The position numbers were made by a program, and so were the translations under genes. A stretch of DNA of 64,000 bases, taken from assembly GCF_002865645.1 (NCBI RefSeq), contig NW_020194675.1:1-64000 (forward strand), in the 5' to 3' direction. This stretch comes from Hyaloscypha bicolor E (taxonomy: Eukaryota > Ascomycota > Leotiomycetes > Helotiales > Hyaloscyphaceae). This document shows, one piece after another, positions 22,266 through 34,488 of this stretch. Positions within the stretch are counted from its first letter, which is position 1. Each line of letters begins with the position of its first letter. The notes beneath the pieces were generated by a model. That model saw only the letters and a program-made list of their open reading frames with translations. It searched no databases and was not told the origin of the DNA.

Positions 22266-22944
22266 TTTGAGTTCGTACGCCGCAGCCAGTACTTATTTCC
22301 GAGCGTCGACTTCAGGGAGTATCACTTCAAAAGTTTGGAACCTTCCTACCCCTCTTACTGATATCGGTCTCAAGAAACAAAAATAAACGGGTTGAGATAG
22401 TAAGGAACAAAGATAACAGCTCTACAGTCCGAGAACTCAGATGTGGAGCCCATTGTGGAAGCGGTCGTAGCCAGGATGAGCGGCCAAGGTCGACTCACCG
22501 CCATGTAAGTAAGCAAGAGATCGGCAATGTCAGACATAGATCGCGCTACTCAACGCTTAATCTCCCATTCGAACACTCCCACGAAAATTGATGCAATGCG
22601 ACTCACATTAAATTCCGCCGAAACTTGAAACAGAGGGGGCTAGTTGGGGTAACACAGGGAGGCGGTATCTAGACGATAAAGTGGGGCCCGCATGGTCATC
22701 CTTGCCACCGAGCGACGATCGCCCAACTTCTTCGCAAATGAATAGCCAGTACGTATAACAAAGTCGGCCGATCTTGAGCTCGAGGATTTATCAGCTAACT
22801 GCTGGTCGAGAATAGTAAGATTGTGATATCAAATCCCGTCGAACGCGTGGTTCGTATATGACAAGCAGCACACCGCCTCAAGATTTCCGGTCATTGAAAA
22901 ATCGTCATGAGTTGGATAGAGCAGGAGTAGGCACCTACCAGACT
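22266..22944. other. Intergenic; probable promoter of the permease gene
   Basis: About 0.7 kb between the permease start (minus) and the decayed oxygenase (plus). I see no frame or clear regulatory motif. Confidence 0.4.
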
Positions 22945-24095
22945 GCCTACCATCGACTTCGCGAGATGGGGTTCAGAAAGCATGGTTGAGCACCGCCTTG
23001 CTGTTGCGAAAGAGCTTGGCTTGTCACAACGTCGGATTCGCGTTCATCATCAATCACGGCGTCAGTCAGGAACTGCTGGAAGAAGCATTCGGATAGTCGA
23101 AACGAGTCTTTGATTTGAAGACGGAAGAGAAGATGCTAGTCCCTGACCCGGACGGACCTATTGTGCACCGTGGATATTCGTGGCCCTCGTTAGAGAAAGT
23201 ATCTCAAGTGATTAGTGAGAATCTCGAGGTTGGAGAACAGTCGAGGTCGGTGACGGATTGCAAGGTACGACTCTTGCTAAGAATTATCGCACTTAAATGT
23301 GTACAGGAAAGCTACGAAATTGGCAGCCAAGAGAACGACGAGCAACCTAACATCTGACTCCCCGAAGAAGCCCTCCCCGGATTCCGCAAATTTATGACTG
23401 ATTTCTACTGGCAGTGTTCGAGAACTTCTCACGAGATCCTGAAGGCAATTGGCAGAAGGACCGGGCCTCAAAGATCCTGAATTCTTACTGAAATTCCACT
23501 TAGGTCACAATAATCAACTTCGACTTCTATACTACCCTCCTATTCCAGCAGCTCAACTCGAGAATGAATCAAGCGCGAGGATGCCAGCACACTCGGATTT
23601 GTGATCCATCACTATGTTGTTCCAGGATGATTGTGGTGGGCTCGAGGTTGAGAATCAGCACGCTCCAGGACAGTTCATCAAGGTTATTCCGTTGAAGAAT
23701 GCCATTGTGATGAACATTGGAGATCTTTTAATGAGATGAAGCAATGGTGAGTTGATTCCACTTGCCGCTTTCCTTCTGATGCTAAACTGCTGGCAGATTA
23801 TCTGAAGTCCACACTTCGTCGCGTTACTCTGCTACCGGCTCCAGATTGGTACACTGGTGCTGATCGTATGACTCAAACAAAATACTCGATTCCATATTTC
23901 GTAAGCCCGGAGATCGATTCGAGAATTGAGTGCATATTGGAGTGTGCAAGTGAGAGCAATCCGGTTAAATACGAGCCGGTCGTGCAACCAGAGTACAGAC
24001 TCATGCGAGCAAAGTTACAGTACCCAGAGAGGGTATCGCAGCCTATCACGGCATGCGTGTGGTCTGTTGAAAGGTGTCAAGCTTATAGGGCCTAA
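22945..24095 (+). pseudogene. 2-oxoglutarate/Fe(II) oxygenase (isopenicillin-N-synthase type), decayed
   Basis: Protein-like blocks follow the family order: LPTIDFARWG, then in another frame NVGFAFIINHGVSQELLEEAF, LKTEEKMLVPDPDG, RGYSWPSLEKVSQ, LPEEALPGFRKFMTDFYWQC, NNQLRLLYYPPIP, MPAHSDL (the HxD iron ligands), FQDDCGGLEV, GQFIKVIPLKNAIVMNIGDL, then DYLKSTLRRVTLLP and KYSIPYFVSPE. A frameshift near 23020 and stops near 23094, 23355 and 23602 break the frame. The second His ligand (usually STxHRV) is Arg here. NI(stop)LPEE fits a TGG-to-TGA change. The family makes or alters secondary metabolites or degrades small molecules. Confidence 0.8.
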
Positions 24096-25692
24096 GGCAG
24101 CTAAGAGACTTGGGAGACTAGTAGATTTTGTACCTCTATTAGCGGGCTTCCCAGCCCCTGGTTAGAATCGAGTATCAAGGCTTTCAACCACCCCATTTGA
24201 CATGACCATTCCTCCAAACTGTCTTGCGCCATTGCTTTCACGTATACAGCTTCAAGCATCTTTTATTCTAGCCGGCTGAGAGAGAGTCTGGATAAAGACC
24301 TGAGATCACGTGAACCCTTTAAGCGAGGAAAAAGGGGTGGAGTTGAGATATCAGATGTTTGAAATAACTTTCATCCGAAGGCTGATTCATACCCACATGC
24401 TAAGGGTTCATTTCACTTGCCCAAGAGTTGCCCTGCCCTTCTCGCTATCTGATCCCAAGATTCAATTGCTTGAAACGCTTCCGAGGGAAGGTGGCTGAGT
24501 AGTGTCTCAGGTGTCTGGGCTCGTCACGACTAAAATTATTCGCATCAACTTAGCGCTGAGCTTGAAAATGCGCCTAGTCAATTCTCTGTCAGTAGATTGA
24601 TGACTTTTGCCTGTAGATGTATAGCAGTGTGATCTTTTGAGAGGTTTAGGGGATTTCTGGTGCGTTTTTCATCACGGCCCTCGGAATATTTCTTTCATAT
24701 TTCCCATCGGGTGAAAAGGATTCTCCAATGACGAAGAGCGGGTGTCTATCGCTAGTTCAAACTTCTTTCGAAGTGCGGAATGTTCTGGGCTCGATTTCTT
24801 GCCCAGCAATTGCCCAGCCCATGAGCTTGCCCCGTGTTTCTTAGTGTTCTTGGCTGCAGCTGTCAAAAAAAGTGGACAACGGATCGAACAGCCTGAAAGA
24901 TGGACACCGTAGCATTTTCGAAATTACCAGATATTGAACCAAAAGATACTTTACTTTAATCGTTCCCAAGTGTCGAGAGGAGGTTCATAGGTATTATAAA
25001 ACTTTTCTTTGGCGATACTCGAGAAACGACAAGGTGGCGTTCATCGTTGGTGCAAGAGCGTGGCTTTCAATTTCCGCAAGTCCCTGCACTGTCTTGGCTT
25101 CTCAAATTGTGGCGTGTTTACAAGTTGGCTTCCTCTTGGCTTTGAGCCGATTGAGATTGAAGCTGACGACGCTGCGCATCGTGTGGCTGGAGCTTCTGCT
25201 TTGTGTTCGTACCCCAACTCCAACCGCAGCTCCGGCGACAGATGGCACACTTCGGAGCTGCTAAGAGCGTCCTTTCTCAGCATTTACCGGGGTCCAGACC
25301 CTAAAGGATCAGGAATCGTTTCCCCTGGACCTTCTTCCAAGGAATCCGGAGTTAGAGCAAGGGGTTTAGAAACTAAATGGCGGAGTCCCCAAGAGCTTTT
25401 TCACTTGGTATTGCTTCGAGTTTCAAGCGCACCGTCGGGAAGATGAACAAGAGAAGCGGTCTAAATGGGAGTCCATTTGTGGGTTTATCTAGTTGACCTT
25501 TCCTCCATCTTTATCTTCTGCCCTCATTCTGCAGTACTCTCTCTTTTGCACCTTCAATTTGTCCCTTCCTATTTGTTTCTCGGCGCCGGCGCTCCCTGAA
25601 TTTTTATTAATATTTTCACTGATCCTCTCAATCCGCATTTCCCTTTTCCTCGTCATCTTTACTCTCTCAAGAGGGAAGCCGTTTTATAAAAT
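24096..25692. other. Intergenic; no supported gene
   Basis: Several short frames overlap on both strands. The longest is 145 codons at 25009-25446 (plus) and shows no domain or intron pattern. A pyrimidine-rich stretch (25490-25660) before the carbonic anhydrase ATG is typical of fungal promoters. Confidence 0.5.
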
Positions 25693-27003
25693 ATGAGGAC
25701 CTCGACATCATTAGCTGTTCTGCTTCTCCTCAACCCTTTCACTGACATTGCTTCTGCTTCATGCGGCCACGGTACCAGCCTCCTCAAACGCACAGTCACA
25801 GTCAGCAAGCGGGCTGAGGGTGGTGAAGTTGTCAAGAAGGTGGAAGTGGGGAAATTTGGGTATATCGCGACCCAGGGCCCGTATATCGCACTTTTGCAGC
25901 TAGCAGTTCGTCGCTAACAATCGCAAGAACAAATTGGGCTGCACTCACTCCCGAAAATATACAATGCGCTACTAGCAAGAAACAATCTCCAATCGATATT
26001 ACCAATGTCACAACTACACTCGTTCAGCCCGGTGCTTTGGCATTGACATTCCCTCCGATCCAAGCTACCGAATTCGAAAACATTGGGACAACAATCGAGG
26101 TAGTGATGGAAGGAAAGGGAGCAAGCACCGTTGTAGATGGCAAAACGTAACGCCGCTGAGATCGCTGTGTCGAATATTACTTACTACCAGCAGCTTTGAC
26201 CTCAAACAGTTTCATTTCCACTCTCCAAGCGAGCATACAGTCGATGGAGAATACTTTCCCTTGGAGATGCACTTGGTTCATGAAGCAACAGGTGAATCAT
26301 TCATCCTTCCCTCCCTAGCACACGGTGAAATACTCACAGCATCAGATGGACAAATAGCCGTCATCGCCGCACAATTCCAACTGACCGAGAACGGCGAGAC
26401 GACATCCCTCCTCACCTCGGTCACTGAAAAGATCGCCGCCATCTCTTCCCCTGGCTCAGTAACCGAGACCGGGGCTCTCGACTTCGCACCTCTCGTGGAT
26501 GTAATCTCTAAGCAGGCCCTTCACACCTACGAAGGCTCACTCACCACACCTCCATGTGCTGAAGGTCTCAAGTTCTTCGTCACATCCCAACAACTACCCC
26601 TCGATGTCGCAACTTTCAACAAAATCAAAGCAGTCGTCGGTTTCAACGCACGCTTTACACAAAACAACGTTGGGGCGGAGAACCTTCTTGCACTCTCATC
26701 GCAGACCACGATTGCAAACGTCGCAGCTGAACCTGTCAAGGAAGTTGAGGGCAGCGCGGGAAGGAATGACAGCGGAGTCATTCGAGTTCCCGTGCCTGGT
26801 GCAACCTCATCAGCTACAGTTGTCACTGCTCCAAATGTTCGTCTTTCCATTTCAATCCGAGACGCAGTTACTGATGTGTTTCTCCTCTTTAGAAAGCTTC
26901 CGATGGCAACGCCATTGTTCCCGGCTCCGCTGAACAAGCACACGAGATTATCAAGAGCTTGACGGGCATTGATTTAGGGGCTCTGGGTACATTGAGACTG
27001 TAG
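25693..27003 (+). CDS. Secreted alpha-class carbonic anhydrase
   Basis: Exons 25693-25880, 25928-26146, 26194-26836 and 26893-27003 join in frame (about 386 residues). The N-terminus has a signal peptide (TSLAVLLLLNPF...SASC). The enzyme core shows GPTNWAALTPEN, KKQSPIDI, QFHFHSPSEH and EMHLVH, which give the three zinc-binding His, and LTTPPCAEGLKFFV near the active-site wall. Introns carry branch sites such as CGCTAACAA. The last exon ends SAEQAHEIIKSLTGIDLG. The enzyme interconverts CO2 and bicarbonate outside the cell or at the wall, and may help pH or CO2 adaptation. Nothing looks damaged. Confidence 0.92.
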
Positions 27004-27170
27004 AAATTCTGGGTTCGAGAGATGTCAATGCAGCGAACCTGTGAGGGATCATCTTAAGAGCATAGAAAACGCAGAATGGCTCCCTTTGTCAAAGACCGCA
27101 ATCAAAACAGATAGTTCTCCTTCGCTTTATCACACGAATATTTTTGATAGTCGAAGCCAAGGCGTAATGG

Positions 27171-29404
27171 TCACTTTTCAGCTAACCTAATACCTTTAAC
27201 AGCCCCATGAAAGAATGATTCGGTTCTCAAAAGTGATGGCCGAACCAACCCAATAGTGGCCCAGTCTGAGATCTTCACCATTTCGCGCAGGGCGCCTTGA
27301 TGCTTCTGGAGTAGATCGTACGCCTTTGCAACTTGTTCTTCAGTAGATCCACAGAAGAATAAGTAAATGACGAAATTAGTTGAGATGATCAAGTTTGTCC
27401 GGCTGTCTGTCACTCTATCAGCATCAACTTCGAACCGTAGTATGATACTTACGGCGAGGCCAGAAATTGCGTAAGGTAGTAGAGCTGAGTTGAGCCATCA
27501 AGTTCACGAAGGACTCGCCTTCCACAAGAGCACTGGGATAATGATAGCAAAGACATGAAGTTGAATTTGACTTTAACTCAGGAGTTTCTGGGGCCATCAG
27601 AGCGCGGAGACTGAGGAGTTTGACAGCAAAGAACGCTAGTTGGAGTGGGCCTGGAGTTTGTCAGTAAGATCTTGGAGGAAGAGAAAAACGTTCATACCGT
27701 TCATATTGACAGTGTTCCCATCCGAGTGATGTGAAGTTGCCAGACTGTATGGCAATGACGAGTGAAGTTAATCTACGTCGAGTTTAGACTGCTACACCTT
27801 TGCTTCTCTTGTTGCTGTGTTTACTTTCTGGATCGTGTTACGGTAGCATTGAAGTGTACTATACAATATCTTGTGAGCAACTTGTCGCACTGAGGAGTAT
27901 GTATAACTTATTACCCATCTTCTAGTACTTTTCCTAGAATTTTTGCCAATTTGATAACCTCCAGAAATCTAAGTGAGCTATCGCCATCGAATTTTCTGTC
28001 GTGTTCTTCGAGGAGATTTTCGCTCGGTAGCCCAGCAGCATCTCCATCAGAAGCCAAGTCTCCCATGTCGGCAATGTCCACAGAGTGGGATCCTGAACAA
28101 GTCCTAAACTTGAAGCACAAGCCGTGGCTTGACATGCATAAACGCATATCCTTGGGCTTTCCGTTGTTAGGCTTCCATCGGGTTGCTCGTGGAGAACTAA
28201 TCGACAGGCTTGCAAGGTTGAAAGTTTAGGGAAATCGAGGTCTCGGTTCAGAGCGGCATGTGTATGTTCGAACAGTTTAGCTTGCCTCGGAGCTGGCAAA
28301 TCTTTCAGGGAAGGATCCTGAGACCAATATACACATGCAAGTCCATACATTGCGCCTCGGAGGGATGCTGGAATGCTGAGCTTATCCGTGACATAGCTCA
28401 TGAGTATCCCGGCCTTCGAGAGAATGGGGAATATAGATGCACGAATCGAAAGTATAGTCTGAGTAAAGCTTCACCATATTTCCCCACGAGAGCTTCAATG
28501 GTGCCGGATGCCAGTCTCTTTACTCTTTGGTCGCGTTCCGGGAATATATCGTGAAGGATAGAGAAGTGTATTGGAGGTGTTCCGGAAACTGGATCGCCAG
28601 CATACACTTGGCGGATGTTGAAGTCTATGAACTTGGTCTCGTTGAGTACGTTGTAGCGGATAGATGGCAAAAGGTTAGTGTCCTGCTCCCCAGAAGCCCT
28701 ACAAAATGGGCGGTGAGGTTCTTCCTATTCTCGAGAGAATTTTTGTTTCGAGCTTTAATTTGGATCGGCAGGCCAAGCTGCCGGTTTTCTTTAATGATGC
28801 CCGATTGAGTAGCTCTTGAATATACTAGCGACGGTTTCTCGGTTTCAGAAGTAAGCTGTTGAAGTGACAAGTACTGGCGAGTGGTTTGTGGGGATGTGAG
28901 ACTAGCTGTCGAAGCTGGTGATTCCGAGCTGGGGTCATCTGAATCCTGACCGAGCGGCCTCGGAGGAACAGGAAACCTGATGGCCTGTGGAGATACTTTA
29001 TCGAAGGGTTCATGCGACGCATTTCGGTTCAGAGAAGTTGAAGTATCTACCGGCTTCCCGGTCTCATTCAATGGGCGTGTATTTAGCCGATGTCGAGGCT
29101 TCGGGGCGGACGTGAAGGTGCATTCCACCCCTCTGATCTCACAAAACCTACCTGTAATACAAAGTCAGATTGTAGTTTCGACCAAGTGGGTGATACTTAT
29201 AAGGAGGTTTGACTGCAATCACGCATGGCGACTTTCGATTTTGGCATGCGTCACAAGGCCGGTCTTTCCGGCTTCCAGACTCCCTCGAGCTTCCATTGCG
29301 AGTTTCCAGCTTGATCTGGTGGCGGCCTTTTGCGTCAGATATTCTCTGGCCGATCGATCAAGACTTCGAAAATTAACAATGATGCTGTGAGAGGGGACGT
29401 TCAC
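27171..29404 (-). CDS. Zn2Cys6 transcription factor (Dal81/TamA-like)
   Basis: A binuclear zinc cluster can be read near 29270-29115: CDACQNRKSPC, an intron ending GGTAG, then FCEIRGVECTF. A Ser/Pro-rich linker follows, then LPSIRYNVLNETKF, LLRLYFRFVH, and IPASLRGAMYGLACVYWSQDPSL with LSTLQACRLVLHEQP, the start of the fungal transcription-factor domain, similar to Dal81/TamA-type regulators. The C-terminal end (27413-27171) reads LLQKHQGALREMVKIS and ATIGLVRPSLLRTESFF, also typical. Frames change several times; some changes fit introns, and around 27930-28000 part of the middle domain looks missing, so the gene may be damaged. The start shown uses an unusual GTCTTG donor and is uncertain. Confidence 0.65.
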
Positions 29405-29713
29405 GAGTTGGCAGATCAGACCGAAGATGGGATGTGGGGTTGGTCGTAGGGACTATCTGTCTCGGCGAGTTGAGTGGATCTCAGGCAAAGAATCGCCACT
29501 CCTTTTTTGCCTACTTTGACCTCCGATTAAGAACTGAAATGCCGCTCCTCAACCCAAGACCGAGTGCTCTTTTCTCAAGTTAGGGTTCATCCGAAAACAG
29601 CTGTCCAGCTTGGATTTCCCGTTCTCTATGAAGAGCCAAGCCAGGATAGACGCTGTATCGGTAAGGTTAAAAAAAAATGGGTGAGCTGCTAAGGTAGATT
29701 CTGAGTGCGCCCT

Positions 29714-30031
29714 TCACACCACAAACTCTACTACAAGGCTGAGACATAACATAATGCTAGCAACCAAGGTGATCAAGGTCCATAGTTCTGTCTGCATGTC
29801 ACAGGCGAGGCTGTGGTAGCTTTCATCAAAAGTTAGCAGGAGCGCAGAGTACAACGGCGGTTTGCTCACGTGGTTGACCAGCTCCCGGGGCCTCCATGAT
29901 CGATCAAGCCTCTCCTGATAGTAAGAGGCTTTGGTAAGGGAAATGGAGGTGTTGTTTTTGGGAGATGAGAGGGGAGGGTTGTGCTGCATGAAAAAGCAAC
30001 TCCATGTTTGTAGCTGCTCCGCCTCGTTCAT
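29714..30031 (-). CDS. Small hypothetical protein with C-terminal membrane segment
   Basis: A 105-codon frame from an ATG near 30031 (or 148 codons from 30160) ends in a hydrophobic run (LWTLITLVASIMLCLSLVVE). I recognise no family. An overlapping plus frame is shorter. It may be the anchor of a short membrane protein or chance. Confidence 0.22.
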   Translation of the reverse strand: MNEAEQLQTWSCFFMQHNPPLSSPKNNTSISLTKASYYQERLDRSWRPRELVNHVSKPPLYSALLLTFDESYHSLACDMQTELWTLITLVASIMLCLSLVVEFVV

Positions 30032-30359
30032 GGCGCGAACTAGCCTGCGTTTGGGATTTTGTTCGACCGGGCTGAGAGAAAGGAACAACTTTCTCTGGTC
30101 TCTTATTGTCAGCCCTTCCCTATCGCAAGGCAGTATTGATATTTTCCCACAGTATCTCAATCAGTCACCAGTCACTTAGTCAAACGAGAATCTGCAGGGT
30201 GTTAGAAGTGATCGACACTTCGAGGGCTGTCTTGAGATCACAACCTATTCTCAACGATTGGGCTAAAGCCTATAATCCAGTGCCTAGCTTATCAGAGTCG
30301 TCGAAATCTTCCCCAAATACACTGTCCAGAAGTCGGGGACCTGGTGGTTGGCCTTGAAA

Positions 30360-32391
30360 ATGTCCTCGATCCTCATGTCCACCCCCGGAGAAACGATTTG
30401 CGAGAACTGCTCGGACTTAGATTTGCGTGGTATCTTTGCAGGCAACTTCGAGATGGAAGACAGATTCATTTCCCGGAAGAGTGGTACTTCTGTGAGATGG
30501 GCTTGGAAGCAGACGAAAGATTGCCAATTTTGCAACTTCATCGAGAAATGCAGCGTTTATCGTACGGTTGTGTACGACCCTCCAGAGCTTGATGCCCAAC
30601 TCGAGCCGAGATGGTTGAAGCGCGAGCATTCTAGGTGGTTCGAACTCGGAAGGGAGGAGCGGATTTTTCGACTGGTCTTTGATACATCTCCATCAGAAGA
30701 ATCTTGGTTGGATCATTCGCGGCCCTCAACTTCTCCCCCACACTCACTCATTGGTTGCACGATGTCAGACTGGCATCATAGCGAAGTGGGTAGAAGTTGC
30801 CCAATTCGGTTGATTCCACGGCTGATAGAATCCTTCGATGTTCTTAGGAAGAGAATTGAAACCTGTCAAGAGAGCCATTCGTGCATGCAGCACGCTGGGG
30901 GCCAAGAGCCACCCAAATCGATTCCGAATCTGTTGCTCATTGACTGCATAACTTGTCGGGTAGTTGCTGCGCCAGACCACTGTTGGTATCTTGCACTGAG
31001 CTACGTGTGGGGAAATCAGAAGGCGAGGGCTGTACATACTGGAGAGAAATTGTCGTCTCTGCCTCAGACCATCGAGGATGCCATTACCGTCACTTTAAAA
31101 CTTGGCTTTCAGTATTTGTGGGTCGACATGTATTGCATCAAGCAAGACAATCAAAATCATGTCGGAGATCAAATCAGACATATGGATCTTGTCTACCGAA
31201 GAGCGCGAGCCACGATCATCGCAGCAGCCGGTGAAGAGCCCGACTTTGGACTTCCTGGTGTGAGCTCTGTGCGATAGACCCGACAAGCCTGTGCCACGGT
31301 TAACGGAGTCTCTGTGGCAAACTTCACACACGATCCTTGGGAACCTGTGGACTCCTCGGCCTGGAACTCTCGCGCCTGGACCTTTCAAGAAAGCCTGTTC
31401 TCTCTGCGCCGAATATTTTTCACTACAGAGCAAACGATTTACAGCTGCGCATCCGGATGGAACTGCGAGGGCATCGAGCCTACTCAAACATTAACTCTTC
31501 AGGGCGCAAATCGAAATCTAAATTCGATGGTACGACATGCGCCTCCTACCTTCAGCGACCATTATTCCAATAGTATGATTTATATTCTGATCAGACAGTA
31601 CAGTCGTCGTCAGCTTACCTTCTCCATGGATATCTTGAATGCTTTTTCTGGGGTTTTGCATGCTTACGAGAATCTTACTTCCCCTGTTAGACATTTTTGG
31701 GGCATTCCCATAATTCCACATGAGCGTTCTGTACTGGAGAGCTTCAACATGGGCTTGTCCTGGGAATTTTCCGACACTGCAACATTTTCCCATCAGACCA
31801 GTCTTCCCAGGCGAGAGACCTTCCCCAGTTGGTCTTGGACGGGATGGGAGCACCCAGTTTTATACAAGAATGAGCACATTACTCGCAAGGAATACTTGCC
31901 CCCACCTGAGCTTAAGATTGCTATCAGGATTACTGATGGGCCGCATATGCTGTGGCTAGAACTTGAGCATGCCACCATGAAGGGTCAACACCATCTTTCC
32001 GAGACAAAATATCTCCGGCTCGAAGCTTGGACTACCCAAGTCGCGCTTCATTGTCCTGCAGAAGAAACATCCACCCCTTTCAAACGGGCGCATTGGTCCA
32101 GAAGGAAATAGTTATAAGTTCCATGCACAAATTCCAATTTCCCAGAACAGCGCAGAACTGGAACCAATGGAGAAATACGATGATACATACTTGTGCACTG
32201 GTATCCTCTTAGGTGGGTTCCGGTTCAAAGAATGGTCCCTCGAGATTGAGAATCCGTTATTACTTGTCGCGAAGCGAGGTGATTTATGGGAGCGAATCGG
32301 TATAACATATCTCAGAGAGGTGGCTGAGGTCTATCCACTAGGTAGAGCCAGCGTCGAGATTCGTACCAATTCAGGACACGGGATACGTTAG
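30360..32391 (+). pseudogene. HET-domain protein with one in-frame stop and a frameshift
   Basis: From the ATG at 30360 it reads ETICENCSDLDLRGIF and DCQFCNFIEKC (the Cys-rich start usual in long HET proteins), then WYLALSYVWG, YLWVDMYCIKQDN, HMDLVYRRARATIIAAAG and, after a TAG at 31275-31277, ACATVNGVSVANFTHDPW, NSRAWTFQESLFSLRRIFFT, FPSWSWTGWE. The stop lies in the same frame as the coding on both sides, in a place where relatives carry ordinary residues; CAG-to-TAG would explain it. Near 32070-32110 the reading moves to another frame that continues to 32391 (GILLGGFRFKEWSLE, WERIGITYLREVAEVYPLG). HET proteins act in vegetative incompatibility. An unusual splice could rescue the gene, but none is convincing. 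Confidence 0.8.
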
Positions 32392-34488
32392 AGGAGTGGA
32401 TGAAAGAGCATCTTCAACTTAATAGACAAGTCATATATCTGGGATGAGAATTTACCATAGAGGAGAAATAATGACTCCACTTGAAAAGGACACTTGAGGG
32501 ATGCCTTCGGTGATAGAATGACATTACATATATTGAGCACCAAGGTAAGTGATACTTTGACCAGAACAACAACCACCAAAGGACATCGGTTACAGCAATA
32601 TCCAAGATCTCTTTCAGCAGAAGCGTTCGAAAGTACAACGGGGACATTTTCGGTTTGCGTTGCCTCCTTGTCCTGCTCGACCTACGCGGCTATCGGGATA
32701 TCATTCTGACTTGGAGCAGGCATTGGTTTTGGGGCTATGAGAGGAAAGAAATAACTGAGGCATGGCTGGTTCTCGTTTCCAGGAGGAAGTCAGGGTTGTC
32801 CAGGAGTGTTCGGGGGTGGTGACGGAGGCGTGGAATTTTGTGCTTGTTGGTTGCCAGTCGCTGGCGATAGGCCCAGTCTGAACTGAAAATTATTATCAAT
32901 ACGGGTTGGCCGTGATGGTGAAGCCAAGAGGACACGCTGTGTCGATATAGCTGCTGCGAAGGAGGCACAACTTGGTGGTATTCCATGGAGGCTTGAGGAG
33001 CGATTGCGGGATAGGGAGCGAGTTGTGATGGAGGTTTCGAAGGGGATTATGGTGCTTCCGGAACAGACATAGTAGTTGATTCGATGGCAGAAATGATTGC
33101 AGGTGGTACCTGTACCGATGGACGATGCCCGCGTTATTGAATGCCCTCCGCAGTATTGATGATTCAGGTGAATTGTCCTCGCTGCTTCCTCCTGTGCTTC
33201 AAGACTCCCGGATCTCTAAGGAAAATGTCAATGCCTCCGCCACGTTTCTTCGGATTCTCCAGGCTCGAGTTGTGTTTGATGGTTGCTTGGGTTTTCGTGG
33301 CACCACGAACTTGCATCGGCAAGAGGAGGGTCATCTCTTCGAATGGGGGGCACTACAAACAACAAACTCTTGTCAGCAAGGTTCCGGACACTCTAAGCTT
33401 CATCAACTTACTGCTGGCGGCAGTGCAGCTCTCGGTTGGAGCAAAATTTGAGTTGTCATTCTGTGTTTACAGAGCTTGGCGAGACACGTAACCTTACATC
33501 GCGTCAAGGGAAGCGGGGTTTCACCGAGTCATCTGCCAACCCTACTCGTAAACCGCTCTGGGCTCTCAACCTTCGTCCTTCTTTCAACGACAACTTTGTC
33601 GATATCCAGCGCTCAAGAGGCGAACAACGTCTGCTCGCTACTTCGATCAACTCGGCTGCTCGTAAAAGCCTTCTTCGATGCGCAACTTGTCTGCCAATTC
33701 TTGACGCAGCTCGCTGGTGGACGAGGACGACCATCTCTCGGGTCAAGATGCGTCCGGAGACCATGGACGGTCGCATGCCATGCACGCAAGAAGGACAATG
33801 GAGTTGTCGACTTGGAGATTCGCAGGGAGCTTCTAGATTTCAGGGCCAGTAACAAATGTGACGGGCCCTGGAACAAGTCTCGGACGATGATCGCGGTCTT
33901 GGCGATTGATCTATTTGCCCGAGAACAAGCCTCGAAATCAAGCCTCGAAATCAAGCCCGAAATCAAGCCCGAAATCAAGCCCGAAATCAAGCCCGAAATC
34001 AAGCCTCGAAATTGGTCTTCGAGTCGAATCAAGGCCAACATCGCCAAGTAGAATTGTACATTGATCAAGAAGCTGATACGTTTGATGTGCCGATCCGCTG
34101 ATGGACAAGTGCCGTCCTGTCCAAGGAGGCAGTCACGAGTTTCGTCACTCCTCTGATGGCTGAGTCCTCCAACTCCCACTCCGTGAGTGGACCATTTTCT
34201 GCAGATATGGTGTAGTGAATCATTCGAGTAATTTTTCCTCGTGGGTTCAAGGGAATGTCAACATATAGGATCGCCAGTTCACACTCTTGCACGCTCTCCC
34301 GAGCTCACAGCATAGACAAGCAGGAGCGGTGCACCATTCCTCTAGGCTGAATGGCAGGCGCTCCTAAGGCTCGTCCATACTGGGTGATGCCTTGCACAGT
34401 GTTGAGAAAATATTCATTCTCCCTCTCTTCCTCTTCACGCAGCACAAGTGTCCGTTCTAACCACAAAGCTTTCGACATCGAGGTGGAA
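32392..34488. other. Intergenic with overlapping frames, no supported gene
   Basis: Plus frames of 108-191 codons (33125-33451, 33476-34051) and a minus frame of 188 codons (33613-34179) overlap each other. None shows a domain. Part of the signal is a 12-bp tandem repeat. A stretch near 32930-33070 reads protein-like (RLEERLRDRERVVMEVSKG) and could be the end of a lost gene. Confidence 0.4.
33930..34012. repeat. 12-bp tandem repeat GAAATCAAGCCC
   Basis: About seven copies of GAAATCAAGCCC/GAAATCAAGCCTC lie in tandem. In the plus frame they spell Glu-Ile-Lys-Pro repeats; on the minus strand Gly-Leu-Ile-Ser repeats. Confidence 0.9.

Noticed and set aside
25009..25446. 145-codon plus frame before carbonic anhydrase
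   Set aside because: No domain or signal, and overlapped by frames on the other strand. Not strong enough for a gene call.
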